A stretch of 64,000 nucleotides of DNA from the NCBI GenBank assembly GCA_964469215.1, contig CAYXYB010000006.1, positions 62,001 through 126,000 on the forward strand, written 5' to 3'. Under the pieces are notes generated by a model. The model saw only the letters and a list, made by a program, of their open reading frames with translations. It did not search any database and was not told where the DNA came from. Both the position numbers and the translations under genes were made by a program. Position 1 is the first letter of the stretch. Every line of letters begins with the position of its first letter. Origin of the DNA: SKPS01 sp964469215 (GTDB lineage Bacteria > Bacteroidota > Bacteroidia > Bacteroidales > SKPS01). Below, piece after piece: positions 1 to 9,481 of the stretch.

Positions 1-1
1 C

Positions 2-781
2 GGATTGCTTACCATTAACCCAAGCACTTTAGTGGTGCAGGTTATTGATACCAATAGGATCTATGGTTATCCCAATCCTGCATTTCACTATATCATTACA
101 GGATTCAAAAATATTGATAACAGCAGTGTCATCGATACCCTGCCCGTGGCTTATTCGGTAGCCAATTCCTTTTCAATGACGGGTAATTATCCCATTGAAA
201 CCTGCTGTGGATCAGACACCAACTATGTCTTTCAATATCATTCAGGAATGCTTCAGGTTCAATCAGCGCCACTTACTGTTGCTGCAATGGACACAATACG
301 CCCTGCGGGAACGCCCAATCCATTGTTCAGAGTGGTTTTCAGTGGATTCATGAATAATGAGGACACATCGGCGTTACTATCCCAACCATATTGCATTACC
401 ACAGCAACCATTTCCAGTCCTGTTGGTATCTATCCAATCCTGCCAATGGGAGGTGCTGCCACTAATTATTCATTCAAATACATCGATGGAATTCTTACAG
501 TTACAGAGAACCCGGGGTTCCGGAATTTTGGCAGAGTGGCCGGAGTGACGATTATTCCAAACCCGGCCAGCCATCAGACTTATTTTGTCAGTAATCAGGA
601 CCCGATTAAAGAATATGTCATTTTTGATATAACTGGCAAGGAGGTCAGCCGAAATTCAGCCTTGAACGAATTGAAAGTGCCGATTGACCTTGCCGGTTTA
701 CCAGAAGGAGTTTACCTCGTGCGGGTCAGCATGTCAGGGGCTCTGGTGTCTTTAAAATTAGTAGTGACTAAAGCAGAGTGA
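2..781 (+). CDS. MBG-repeat secreted protein with T9SS sorting domain (3' part)
   Basis: The reading frame is open to the left edge, so only the C-terminal 259 residues or so of a larger protein are here. Two consecutive MBG-type beta modules are visible, each with a YGYPNP or PAGTPNP motif near its start and ending in a YxDGILTV or YHSGMLQV strand. A type A T9SS C-terminal sorting domain follows over about the last 80 residues, starting at IIPNPASHQ and containing FDITGKEV and LPEGVYLVRV. By family knowledge such proteins cross the outer membrane by the type IX system and are anchored or released at the surface. MBG modules occur in large adhesin-like proteins. The substrate cannot be inferred. 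Confidence 0.85.
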   Translation, partial: GLLTINPSTLVVQVIDTNRIYGYPNPAFHYIITGFKNIDNSSVIDTLPVAYSVANSFSMTGNYPIETCCGSDTNYVFQYHSGMLQVQSAPLTVAAMDTIRPAGTPNPLFRVVFSGFMNNEDTSALLSQPYCITTATISSPVGIYPILPMGGAATNYSFKYIDGILTVTENPGFRNFGRVAGVTIIPNPASHQTYFVSNQDPIKEYVIFDITGKEVSRNSALNELKVPIDLAGLPEGVYLVRVSMSGALVSLKLVVTKAE

Positions 782-863
782 TCAATCAAAAATATTTCAT
801 TACACTATTATCCGACTAAATTCTGAATTGGTTGTTTTTGCCATTTAGCATACTGATAATCAA

Positions 864-1106
864 TTATAATATTTTGGTTATCACAAATGCCCCCCTGGGA
901 GAAGTTCCAGCATCTTGTTGTAGCCTCTTGCCGCTCTCATCTTCAGGATGGTATTCCATTTCAATGATTTCATCCCGGAGAACTCTGGCATTATCCTTCT
1001 TTCGGTAATGGATCCTGGTGGTCTCAATGACCGCGTATGCAGCATTCTTCTTCAGGCGGGTCACAAAATAGACGTAAGCCTTCGGCAAACTACATTTGGG
1101 GAACAT
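864..1106 (-). pseudogene. IS4-family transposase fragment
   Basis: An 80-codon frame carries YFVTRLKKNAAYAVIET followed by a basic stretch and DEIIEM. This resembles the central region of Bacteroidota IS4-family transposases (VYFVTRLKKN...). The expected N-terminal half, including the first catalytic Asp region, and the C-terminal YREK-type region are both missing. The frame is bounded by stops and the flanks show no matching continuation, so it is a relic of roughly 50 recognisable residues. No terminal inverted repeats were found around it. The remaining 781-1400 sequence holds no other convincing gene. Confidence is moderate because the match rests on one conserved block. Confidence 0.5.
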
Positions 1107-1367
1107 CTAGTTTACCGAATTACGCGCAAGGTAGTCTTTTCCTTCTACAGAAAGGATGTCGAAATCACCATAAGCAGCAAAGGAATAGATGCTCTGCTGG
1201 TTATGATGGAAAACTTTTACCGTGATGATGTTATTGTGGAATGAAAGGTAGTAATAGAAGTAGCATCTGAGAAATGTTTCCGTTTTATAGGCTCTCAAAC
1301 AAGTATAGCCATTCGTCTAACAGTTCCGAAATAATCAGGCAAAATATTTTAATAAGCGAAATTCTTT

Positions 1368-1396
1368 TTGCAGAACAGTTATTATTTGTATTTTTG
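1368..1396 (+). promoter_or_regulatory. Bacteroidota-type promoter of tRNA-fMet
   Basis: A TTG (-33 element) at 1368-1370 is followed after 18 bp by TATTTTTG at 1389-1396, which matches the -7 consensus TAnnTTTG. The tRNA begins 18 bp downstream. Confidence 0.65.
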
Positions 1397-1413
1397 CACC
1401 CATAAAACAACAT

Positions 1414-1485
<72 letters not shown>

Positions 1486-1493
1486 CACGGTAA

Positions 1494-1519
1494 AGTCTCA
1501 GCGAAGCTGAGGCTTTTTT
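1494..1519 (+). terminator. Rho-independent terminator after tRNA-fMet
   Basis: AGTCTCAGC and GCTGAGGCT form a 9-bp stem (one G:T) around a GAA loop, followed by a run of six T. It lies 9 bp after the tRNA. Confidence 0.8.
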
Positions 1520-1597
1520 GTTTACCCCTACCAGGGCAGGCTTGCCTGCACAAGGCAAGGCAAACAAAAAAGAAGCTCGAAGGGCACTTTTCCTCTG

Positions 1598-2920
1598 TCA
1601 ATCCTTAATGCACCGTAAGGTTTTTCCCGTAGCTCTGGTGCCGTTGTCAATGCCGGCAGCGTTACTCTTGAAACCCATGTAAATTCCGTTATAATTGCTG
1701 ATATTCGAGGTCCAGTAGTACCCGTTTGAACCAATATTGTTGATTGCCCCATTGTAGTAATAACGGTAGCCTGCCATGGTGAGCTTCAGTGTTGATGAAA
1801 ATGCACCCGCAGCATTGTTGCTGCTCCAGGTTGCCTGCTCTGCAGTATATTCTGCATCGGTAGGAAGGCGGTAACCATGCGGACACGGATTGTTGATACC
1901 GTTTTCTCCCTGCCAGAGGCCACCGTTCTGAGGATTCCGCCAGTCGGCGGGGAAAGTCTGGGGAAGAATGAAGTTTCCGTGTGTGGGCTTGTCAGTTGAA
2001 CTTTTTATTGTAGTGGTAGCTGATGTCCGGCATTGGTGACCATCGGCAAAACGCCCCCACTGATACAGGTCACCATAAGCATTGGTATCGGTTGAGCTTG
2101 TTGCTGCCTGAATGGCACCCATATTACGATCCATCCAGATTTTGCCTGTGACAGGGTTTGTAACTTCAACGATTTCAGTTGGATTGCCGAGGTTGCAATG
2201 CACAGTGCCCGGCTTGAATGGCATCGCTTTAAGGTTAAATGTGTATAAACCGGTAATTGATGGATTGTCATAGAGGGTGTCGCTTGCTGCTGTATCCTGA
2301 AGAGGAGTTGCATATCCCGTAAACCTGAGCTGGTCACCGGGGGCCCAGTCAAAACCTGACCTCAACGATCTGAATCCGGAAAATCCTGTATTGAATCCGG
2401 TATAATCAATCCTGCACGATTCACTGCTTCTCCCAAGACTGATAAGTTTCATGGATCTTCTTTCCCTCGGGGTTTCTGCAACAAGAATATAAAAACTCTC
2501 ATTTCCGGTATATATGCTGAAAGTGTGTTCCCCTTCAGGCAGCGTATTGTGATACCCTGTAACCTCACGCCCCGAAAGATCAGTAACACGTATTGTAATA
2601 CTCTCTTTATGAGATAGATAAAGCTTTGTTGTCGTGTGACCTTTGATTGGATTCGGATATGGAGGGTATAGTATCATTATGTCTTTACTACCGTTGACTT
2701 CCGCAATGGAGATGCCATGATCAAGCTCAATTACTGTATCAGGGTAATGCAATGAGGTGTCCCCTCCACGGGTGAGATTTTCAATAACAATGCTGTCAAG
2801 AGCCTGATAAACACTGTCGTAACTGGCTGAAAACGTTAACGAAATGACTGTCTGTGAGCCTAAACTTCCTGCCAGAATCATGTTGAAAATCAATAAAATA
2901 AATAAGGATGTCTTTTTCAT
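1598..2920 (-). CDS. FISUMP-domain secreted protein with internal T9SS-like module
   Basis: This is a 440-residue protein with an N-terminal signal peptide (MKKTSLFILLIFNMILA). Residues 80-163 look like a type A T9SS sorting module: YPPYPNPIKG, then RVTDLSGREV, then a SFYILVAE strand and RRSMKLISL. Residues about 243-440 form a FISUMP domain (Fibrobacter succinogenes major paralogue): GKIWMDRNMG, a YGDLYQWGR block, CPHGYRLPTDAE and a terminal YYWTSN...TLRCIKD. FISUMP domains are probable extracellular ligand-binding modules of unknown specificity. The domain order is unusual because the sorting-like module sits before the FISUMP domain rather than at the C-terminus. The gene faces away from era. 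Confidence 0.85.
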   Translation of the reverse strand: MKKTSLFILLIFNMILAGSLGSQTVISLTFSASYDSVYQALDSIVIENLTRGGDTSLHYPDTVIELDHGISIAEVNGSKDIMILYPPYPNPIKGHTTTKLYLSHKESITIRVTDLSGREVTGYHNTLPEGEHTFSIYTGNESFYILVAETPRERRSMKLISLGRSSESCRIDYTGFNTGFSGFRSLRSGFDWAPGDQLRFTGYATPLQDTAASDTLYDNPSITGLYTFNLKAMPFKPGTVHCNLGNPTEIVEVTNPVTGKIWMDRNMGAIQAATSSTDTNAYGDLYQWGRFADGHQCRTSATTTIKSSTDKPTHGNFILPQTFPADWRNPQNGGLWQGENGINNPCPHGYRLPTDAEYTAEQATWSSNNAAGAFSSTLKLTMAGYRYYYNGAINNIGSNGYYWTSNISNYNGIYMGFKSNAAGIDNGTRATGKTLRCIKD

Positions 2921-3049
2921 GATAAAGATTAAAATTAGGGGATCAAAAATAACGGATTTTTTTTTTGAAGATCCATTAAACCGGTTGATTCATAAGAAGA
3001 ATTTTTTATTTGACTTAATTTCAAATTCCTGTGAATAGTTTTATCTTAT

Positions 3050-3057
3050 TATATTTG
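3050..3057 (+). promoter_or_regulatory. -7 box upstream of era
   Basis: TATATTTG matches TAnnTTTG and ends 15 bp before the ATG at 3073. It argues against a possible GTG start at 3031, which would lie upstream of the promoter. No clear -33 TTG is visible at the right distance. Confidence 0.55.
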
Positions 3058-3072
3058 CCCAAAACAACTGAA

Positions 3073-3951
3073 ATGGCTCATAAAGCAGGTTTTGTAAATA
3101 TAGTCGGCAAACCCAATGTGGGTAAATCCACCCTTATGAATGCACTGGTAGGGGAGAAGTTGTCTGTTATTACTTCCAAAGCCCAGACCACCCGGCACCG
3201 TATCATGGGTATTGTAAACGGTGATGATTTCCAGATCGTCTATTCCGATACCCCGGGTATAATAAAGCCTGCCTACAGACTTCAGGAGTCGATGATGAAG
3301 TTTGTTGAGAGTGCTTTTCTTGATGCCGACATATTCCTGTTCCTTACAGAACCGAACGACAGAAACTTTGCTGACGATTTCATCGGCCGCCTTGCCGGAA
3401 CCTCTGCCTCGGTTATGGTGCTGATAAACAAGATAGACCTCTCTGATCAGAAGAGTGTTGAGGAGGCCATCACTTTCTGGCAGGAGAAGATCCCTGCTGC
3501 CACTGTGATGCCGGTGTCGGCTCTTCATAAAGCCGGTCTCGAAGGTGTCTTCGACACAATATTGATATTACTGCCTGAATCTCCGGCCTATTTCGATAAA
3601 GAGGAGCTCACCGATCGGTCGATGCGTTTCTTCGTGGCAGAGATTATTCGCGAACAGATACTGATACAATACAAAAAAGAAATACCTTACTCTGTGGAGG
3701 TGGTTGTTGAACGTTACAAGGAGGAGGAGGAGCCGATGGAGATCGATGCTATTATATATGTTGAAAGGGAATCGCAGAAAGCCATCTTGTTAGGCCATCA
3801 GGGAAGTGCCATTAAAAGGCTGGGAACCAATTCCCGCAAAGAGATTGAGGATTTTACAGGGAGGCATATTTATCTTGATCTCAGGATAAAGGTTAGTAAA
3901 GACTGGCGTGAAAACCCCGGGCAGCTTAAAAGGTTTGGATACGATCAATAG
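3073..3951 (+). CDS. era: GTPase Era
   Basis: A 292-residue ribosome-assembly GTPase that binds the 3' end of 16S rRNA during 30S maturation. G1 is GKPNVGKST at residues 12-20, the G2 region has TTRHR, G3 is DTPG at 59-62 and G4 is NKID. The C-terminal KH domain has the GSAIKRLG loop followed by HIYLDLRIKV and the typical terminal KDWR. Length is normal for the family. The ATG at 3073 was chosen because a -7 box precedes it and homologues start just before the G1 motif. It is followed 71 bp later by der, which appears to have its own promoter. Confidence 0.96.
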   Translation: MAHKAGFVNIVGKPNVGKSTLMNALVGEKLSVITSKAQTTRHRIMGIVNGDDFQIVYSDTPGIIKPAYRLQESMMKFVESAFLDADIFLFLTEPNDRNFADDFIGRLAGTSASVMVLINKIDLSDQKSVEEAITFWQEKIPAATVMPVSALHKAGLEGVFDTILILLPESPAYFDKEELTDRSMRFFVAEIIREQILIQYKKEIPYSVEVVVERYKEEEEPMEIDAIIYVERESQKAILLGHQGSAIKRLGTNSRKEIEDFTGRHIYLDLRIKVSKDWRENPGQLKRFGYDQ

Positions 3952-3996
3952 CTACCTGCACACTGTTATTCATGGTGGCATCTGGCAAAGAATCCC

Positions 3997-4004
3997 TACC
4001 TTTG
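3997..4004 (+). promoter_or_regulatory. -7 box upstream of der
   Basis: TACCTTTG matches TAnnTTTG and lies 18 bp before the ATG at 4023. It supports that start over an in-frame ATG at 3972, which would be upstream of the box. Confidence 0.5.
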
Positions 4005-4022
4005 CCCCAAATTATTGAAGTT

Positions 4023-5327
4023 ATGTCGAATATGCTGGCGATTGTCGGTCGCCCAAATGTGGGTAAGTCAACCCTTTTCAACCGTCTGGTAGGAAATAGG
4101 CAGGCCATTGTTCATGAGTCGAGCGGTGTTACACGCGATCGCCATTATGGCAGGTCAGAGTGGAATGGCATCAGTTTCAGTGTAATAGATACCGGAGGGT
4201 ATGTTGTGGGTTCCGATGATGTTTTTGAGGAGGAGATCAGAAAACAGGCCATACTCGCCATCGAAGAGGCTGATGTGATACTCTTTATGGTTGATGGGCG
4301 TGAAGGTCTTACCGGTCTGGATCAGGATGTTGCGGAGATACTCCGTAGGTCGAAAAAGCAGGTAATGCTTGCGGCCAACAAGGTCGACAACCCCGGTAAT
4401 TACCTGCAGTCAACAGTCTTTTACAGCCTGGGGCTGGGTGAAGTGTGGGGGATATCGGCAATGAACGGGCATGGTACAGGTGACATGCTGGATGAGATGG
4501 TTAAGAGGTTCACTCCGGAACCCGAAATCAATGATGACCTTCTGCCACGGATAGCAATTGTAGGGAGGCCCAACGTGGGAAAGTCATCATTCATAAACGC
4601 GCTTATCGGTGCAGAGAGAAACATTGTAACTGATCTTGCAGGAACTACACGCGACACTATTTACACCAGGTATAACAGCTTTGGCTTCGATTTCTACCTT
4701 GTCGATACTGCCGGCCTTCGAAGAAAAAGCAAGGTTAAAGAGGATATAGAGTTCTATTCTGTTATGAGGTCGATAAGAGCCATTGAAACTGCCGATGTCT
4801 GCATTGTGATGGCAGACGCAGTTCAGGGCTTCGAGAGCCAGGATATCAACATTTTCCACCTCGCCGAAAAGAATAATAAAGGTATAGTAATACTCGTCAA
4901 CAAGTGGGATCTGATAAAGAAAAGCAGCAACACCCATGTTGAATTCGAACAGATGATAAGGTCAGAAACAGCTCCTTTTACAGACGTACCCATTGTTTTT
5001 ACCTCAGTGATCGAAAAGCAGCGTATTCACAAAGCCCTGGAGGTGGCAACAAAAGTTTTCAGGCAGCGAATGCTTAAGATATCCACTGCACAGCTCAACA
5101 AGGATCTGTTACCCATAATCGAAAAAAATCCTCCGCCGGCACACCGCGGTAAATATGTCAAGGTGAAGTATGTTACCCAGTTGCCGGTTGCATACCCTGC
5201 TTTTGCAGTGTTCTGTAACATGCCTAAGTACGTGAAGGAGCCCTATAAACGGTTCCTCGAAAACCGGATAAGGGAGTTATACGACTTCAATGGAGTTCCG
5301 ATCAGGATCTTTTTCAGGGAAAAGTGA
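4023..5327 (+). CDS. der: Ribosome biogenesis GTPase Der
   Basis: A 434-residue protein with two tandem GTPase domains, the hallmark of Der/EngA, needed for 50S subunit assembly. The first P-loop GRPNVGKST is near residue 8, with G3 DTGG and G4 NKVD. The second GRPNVGKSS is near residue 180, with DTAGLRRKSKVKEDIEFYS and NKWD. The C-terminal KH-like domain ends GVPIRIFFREK. It is followed by the S4-domain gene with one base between the stop codon and the next ATG, so the two are probably co-transcribed. Confidence 0.96.
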   Translation: MSNMLAIVGRPNVGKSTLFNRLVGNRQAIVHESSGVTRDRHYGRSEWNGISFSVIDTGGYVVGSDDVFEEEIRKQAILAIEEADVILFMVDGREGLTGLDQDVAEILRRSKKQVMLAANKVDNPGNYLQSTVFYSLGLGEVWGISAMNGHGTGDMLDEMVKRFTPEPEINDDLLPRIAIVGRPNVGKSSFINALIGAERNIVTDLAGTTRDTIYTRYNSFGFDFYLVDTAGLRRKSKVKEDIEFYSVMRSIRAIETADVCIVMADAVQGFESQDINIFHLAEKNNKGIVILVNKWDLIKKSSNTHVEFEQMIRSETAPFTDVPIVFTSVIEKQRIHKALEVATKVFRQRMLKISTAQLNKDLLPIIEKNPPPAHRGKYVKVKYVTQLPVAYPAFAVFCNMPKYVKEPYKRFLENRIRELYDFNGVPIRIFFREK

Positions 5328-5328
5328 T

Positions 5329-5712
5329 ATGGCCGTAGAAACCAGAATAGACAAGTTTCTGTGGTGCGTGAGACTATCAAAGACCCGTTCGCTTGCAACC
5401 GAGCTGTGCCGTAAAGGGAAGGTAAGAACAGACGGTTTGCCGGTAAAACCTTCGCGGGAGGTTAAAACAGGAGATGAGTTCACGATACATGATCATGGAT
5501 TTATAAGAACCTTCAGAGTGCTGGAACTCCTGAACAACAGAGTGGGGGCTAAGCTTGTGGCAGACTACATTCTGGATCTTACCCCGTCGGAAGAGTTTGA
5601 CAAGCTTAAACTTATGCAAACCAGAAGTTTCGAACGGCGTGAAAGGGGTGCCGGAAGGCCCACCAAGCGTGAACGACGTGATATCGACCGGCTTAAACAA
5701 CCCGATCAGTGA
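5329..5712 (+). CDS. hslR: S4-domain RNA-binding protein (HslR/Hsp15-like)
   Basis: A 127-residue protein with an N-terminal S4 RNA-binding fold: RIDKFLWCVRLSKTRSLATELCRKGKVRTDG at residues about 5-35, with VKPSREVKTGD after it. The tail is rich in Arg and Lys (FERRERGAGRPTKRERRDIDRL). E. coli Hsp15 binds 50S subunits carrying stalled nascent chains, and this has the same size and layout. The ATG at 5329 is two bases after the der stop codon. The 3' end overlaps the convergent SDR gene by 20 bp. Confidence 0.9.
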   Translation: MAVETRIDKFLWCVRLSKTRSLATELCRKGKVRTDGLPVKPSREVKTGDEFTIHDHGFIRTFRVLELLNNRVGAKLVADYILDLTPSEEFDKLKLMQTRSFERRERGAGRPTKRERRDIDRLKQPDQ

Positions 5713-6721
5713 ACTTAATGTCTTCAAGATAATGTCTGCAGACCCATTCTATTGTCTCTTTTAGCGGCCTGAACTCAAAACCAAGCTCCTTTTTTATCTT
5801 TTCTGATGAATAACTCACTGTGGAAACTGCTGTTCTGGCAGTCTCCCTGGTAATCAATGGTGCTTTGCCTGAAATCCTGCTCCGGAGCCATTCAAGCCGC
5901 CACACTATCTCTGCCATCCACCTGCGTGCCCTGTATTGTGGAGCCGGCAACCCCAATGCTCTTGTCACTATTCCGAAAAACTCCCCGAAACTGATGTTCT
6001 CCGATGCCAGGATATAACGCTCTCCGCTTATGTCGCTCTCCATCAGACGAATCATAACCCTGGCAACATCCCTTACATCTACATAAGCATTTATCCCTTC
6101 GGTATAAAACTTCAACCCTCTGTAACACCTCTCAATAAGTGAGGTGGAGCTCTCACCCCAGTTGCCCGGGCCAATGACCATGGCAGGATTAACTATTACC
6201 ACCTCCATTCCCTCTGCACCTGCCCGCCAGGCCTCCCTCTCCGACTCAAACTTGCTGATACTGTAACCGCTCCGGCGACTACTGTATCGCCACTCCTCCT
6301 CCTCCTTAACAAATAACCCCTGTTCACCTGATCCGGTGGCTGAGGTCGAACTTACATGCAAAAGCCTCTTGACCCCTTTTGAAAGACAGGCATTCACAAG
6401 GTTGGCGGTTATACCAACGTTGTGTTCGATCAATCTGTTACGGTCAGACGGATTGAATGATACAATCCCTGCGCAGTGATATACACATGAAACACCGTCA
6501 AGAGCCTGTTCCAGGCGATCGTAATCAAGGAGATCAACAGGAGTTACTATAACACGTGAAATCAGGTCATCAACATTAGAGGTGTAATATCTGAAAACAT
6601 GCCTGATACCGCTAATTCGGGCTGAATCCCGGACTGTGATCCGCACAGTGTTGCCTCCTGCAACCAGGCGGTAAAGAAGATGTGACCCAATCAGGCCGGT
6701 TGCTCCTGTGACAAGTATCAT
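5693..6721 (-). CDS. NAD-dependent epimerase/dehydratase (extended SDR)
   Basis: A 342-residue extended short-chain dehydrogenase/reductase. The N-terminal Rossmann glycine motif is TGATGLIG at residues 5-12. HVSSTSATG and the catalytic YSISK (YxxxK) are present, and VNPAMVIGPGNWG follows as in dihydroflavonol reductase-like and 3-beta-HSD-like members. The substrate is not clear. It is monocistronic here, convergent with hslR and divergent from the broken P-type ATPase. Confidence 0.85.
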   Translation of the reverse strand: MILVTGATGLIGSHLLYRLVAGGNTVRITVRDSARISGIRHVFRYYTSNVDDLISRVIVTPVDLLDYDRLEQALDGVSCVYHCAGIVSFNPSDRNRLIEHNVGITANLVNACLSKGVKRLLHVSSTSATGSGEQGLFVKEEEEWRYSSRRSGYSISKFESEREAWRAGAEGMEVVIVNPAMVIGPGNWGESSTSLIERCYRGLKFYTEGINAYVDVRDVARVMIRLMESDISGERYILASENISFGEFFGIVTRALGLPAPQYRARRWMAEIVWRLEWLRSRISGKAPLITRETARTAVSTVSYSSEKIKKELGFEFRPLKETIEWVCRHYLEDIKFTDRVV

Positions 6722-6878
6722 CTTTGCTGTATTTTGCTGTGCAAGTTACATCAATTATGGAAACCTGATTTCAGGTAAATAAAGTTAAACAATACGATTT
6801 ATTCTTTAGAACGCATCTAAATAACAGCTGTTTTTACTATTTTTGCTACATTAGGTAATAATAAAATATTCAGTAAAT

Positions 6879-8269
6879 ATGCAGATGAAGGAGAAAAAAG
6901 GAGTAGAATTCCATCCGTTGACTTACGATGAGGTGCTTACACAACTTGAATGTACTGACTCAGGGTTGAGCATTTATGAAGTTGAAAAGCGGAAAAATAA
7001 ATATGAAAAAAACACCTTGCCGGTGAAGGAGGCTCCCGGGTTTTTAAAGGTTTTTGTGATGCAGTTTATGCATCCGCTGATATATATATTGCTCGCAGCA
7101 ACCATTGCTTCAATTGCAATAGTTGAATATTTTGATATGGCTTTCATCATGCTGGTAATTCTGCTAAACTCATCATTGGGGGCATACAAGGAGCGGAATG
7201 CCGAGAAGAGCGCGCTGACATTGCAGAACCTGTTAAAAATCAGAGCACTGGTTAAAAGGAATAATAAAGAGGTTGAACTTGATTCTTCCGAACTGGTTCC
7301 TGGTGACATTGTGCTGCCTGAGAGCGGCAACAAGATACCTGCTGACATGAGATTAATCGAGGCACGTGGACTTTCTTTAGATGAATCTTTCTTTACTGGG
7401 GAATCTGTTGCTGCCACGAAGCAGGTATTGTTGTGCTGATGATCACGGGAGACCACCCGGCAACGGCTGCTGCTATAGCTTCCGAATAGGGTATAATAAA
7501 TGAGGGTGATGCCGTTGTTTCCGTTACTGAACTGGATGTGGCCATGCAGAATGACAAGGGATCTTTTGACCGGCTGGTGCTTTCTGCAAAGGTTTTTTCA
7601 TGTGTAACACCTGTGCAGAAGAAACTTATTGTGGATGTTTTGCACGATAACGGAGAGTTTGTTGCCGTTACCGGCTATGGCGTCAACGATGCATCTGCCA
7701 TGAGATCTGCAAACCTCCCTCTGCCTCTGCTGGCTGTTCAGTTGCTGTGGCTTAATCTTGTAACCAATGGCATTCAGGATGTCGCTCTTGCCTTCGAAGG
7801 GGGAGAACCCGGTGCTATGAAACGAAAACCACGTAAAATCTCAGAGTCGATATTCAATAAGCTGATGATACAACAGACGGTAATCTCCGGCCTTACCATG
7901 GGGCTAATTGCCTTCGGCACATGGTACTATCTGATTGATGTTCTTCAAATGGCTGAAGAATCTGCCAGGAATGTTATACTCCTACTTGTCGTGTTTATGC
8001 AGAATGTGCATGTGTTCAACTGCCGCTCCGAAAGAGTCTCTGCTTTCAGGGTGCCGCTGAAAAGAAACATACCTCTGATATTCGGAGTACTTATAACTGC
8101 AACGGTGCATATCGCTTCAATGCACATCCCATTTATACAGGCCATCCTAAGAGCTGAACCGCTTCATATCAGCGAAATGCTCAGGGTGTTTGTCCTCGCC
8201 TTTCCGATGATATTTGTCATGGACCTTTACAAACTTATAAGACAGAGATTAGTAAATGGTGGATTATAA
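6879..8269 (+). pseudogene. Decayed cation-transporting P-type ATPase
   Basis: The N-terminal part (6879-7439) has the cation-ATPase N domain, two membrane helices and the actuator region ending in DESFFTGESV. It then jumps directly to an AGIVVLMITGDHPATAAAIASE block, which lies several hundred residues later in intact enzymes. The DKTGT phosphorylation site and the whole nucleotide-binding domain are lost, with a frame change at about 7420. A TAG at 7487-7489 interrupts the next frame. The hinge motif reads TGYGVNDA instead of TGDGVNDA, and a second deletion then joins it to the last helices (LLAVQLLWLNLVTNGIQD). Two deletions, a stop and a motif substitution mean no active pump. A -7-like box TATTTTTG at 6838-6845 remains upstream. 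Confidence 0.9.
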
Positions 8270-8289
8270 CACCTGGCTTTTTCTCGGTT

Positions 8290-9357
8290 CTATTTCACGA
8301 TAAGCTTGCGGGTAGCAATAGTGTTATCAACATATACACTAATAAAATAAACACCTGAATTCAGGCTGCTTATATCCAGAGTTGTCCTACTAGTGTCCGG
8401 ATTATTCCTCAACACGAGTTGTCCGGTGCTGTTATACAACTCAACAAGTGTAATTTTACCGGTGCTTTCAACAGAAAGGGCATCAGTGGCAGGATTTGGA
8501 TAGAGCTTCATTCCGGTGGTAACTTCAGCCTTTGCAATGCCCGTATTCGGTACTATGTTACCATAAATTTTAAATGGCAGCCCCTGTTGGGTGGAAGTTC
8601 CGCCATCCAGCAGGTTAGCCCAGCCGGTCGAGGTTTTCTGTTTGGCATTACCAGTGGTTGTGAGGCCATCAATTGTTATCGGGGGTACCCATGGCCCTGA
8701 TGTAAGTGAACCGATTCCCTGGTAGTCTATCCACCATGTACCGGGAGAAAGGATAAGACCTGGGGTGGTGAGATTGCATGCCATTACAGGCCTATTAGTA
8801 AGACCAATTCCTGCTGAATCGCCTGAATCCCGGTAAATCCTGCTCCAGTAGGATTGATCGAGGACATTGGAGGTTGTATTGCCCCAATGTACTGTGCTTG
8901 CAGCAACTGAAGGATCTCCATTCCAGACCTGCAGGTTAACAGCGGTCATTGTTGAACTGGTTGATGACCCGGTCTGGTAAAAATAGACTATTATCGAATC
9001 TATTACCCAGGCTGAATCTGTAATTACCAGATCCTCAGCAACCCGGTTGTCAGTAGAAGATGTCTTTTGTGCACCAGCTCCAAAACTTGTCATACCCAAC
9101 GCTGTCTGCAATCTGCTGGTATCAGGCGACCCACCAGCTCCCGGTACATTTACCATGGACCCGTTGTTGTAAAGTAAGCCTGACTTTGAGTCATTGTAAT
9201 AGGTGCCTGTAAATGGTACCTTCTGAGTGTTGGCGCCAATGGTAATACCTGTTGTTATTCCCTGCAACTCATCATTAGTAAATGACTGAGATGAAACAGG
9301 TTGTGCAAAAATCGCAACTAGCAATCCCGCGATAATAAAAGTAATTGTTTGTTTCAT
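8290..9357 (-). CDS. Secreted protein with T9SS type A sorting domain
   Basis: A 355-residue protein with a signal peptide (MKQTITFIIAGLLVAIFA...) and a C-terminal sorting domain from about residue 280: KLYPNPATDAL, LVELYNSTGQLV, LNSGVYFISVYV and a final RKLIVK. The central part is a beta-rich domain without recognised catalytic motifs, with WWIDYQG and LPFKIYG strands. The layout fits a surface-exported protein of unknown role. Its 3' end is 20 bp from the end of the convergent ATPase pseudogene. Confidence 0.85.
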   Translation of the reverse strand: MKQTITFIIAGLLVAIFAQPVSSQSFTNDELQGITTGITIGANTQKVPFTGTYYNDSKSGLLYNNGSMVNVPGAGGSPDTSRLQTALGMTSFGAGAQKTSSTDNRVAEDLVITDSAWVIDSIIVYFYQTGSSTSSTMTAVNLQVWNGDPSVAASTVHWGNTTSNVLDQSYWSRIYRDSGDSAGIGLTNRPVMACNLTTPGLILSPGTWWIDYQGIGSLTSGPWVPPITIDGLTTTGNAKQKTSTGWANLLDGGTSTQQGLPFKIYGNIVPNTGIAKAEVTTGMKLYPNPATDALSVESTGKITLVELYNSTGQLVLRNNPDTSRTTLDISSLNSGVYFISVYVDNTIATRKLIVK

Positions 9358-9481
9358 AATGATATGGTTTTAAAGATTGCATCAAATGTAGAAAATGTAC
9401 ACTTACAAATAACAAAAACTCCTGTTTTTTTTCAATAACCCTTTTTTATTAATTTCGCAGTCAGATTAATGAAATTCGGGC

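Noticed and set aside
948..1244. 98-codon plus-strand ORF beside the IS remnant
   Set aside because: It overlaps the transposase-like frame on the other strand and shows no protein-like motif.
3031..3072. Upstream GTG start for era
   Set aside because: It lies before the -7 box at 3050-3057, so it would not be in the transcript; homologues start near 3073.
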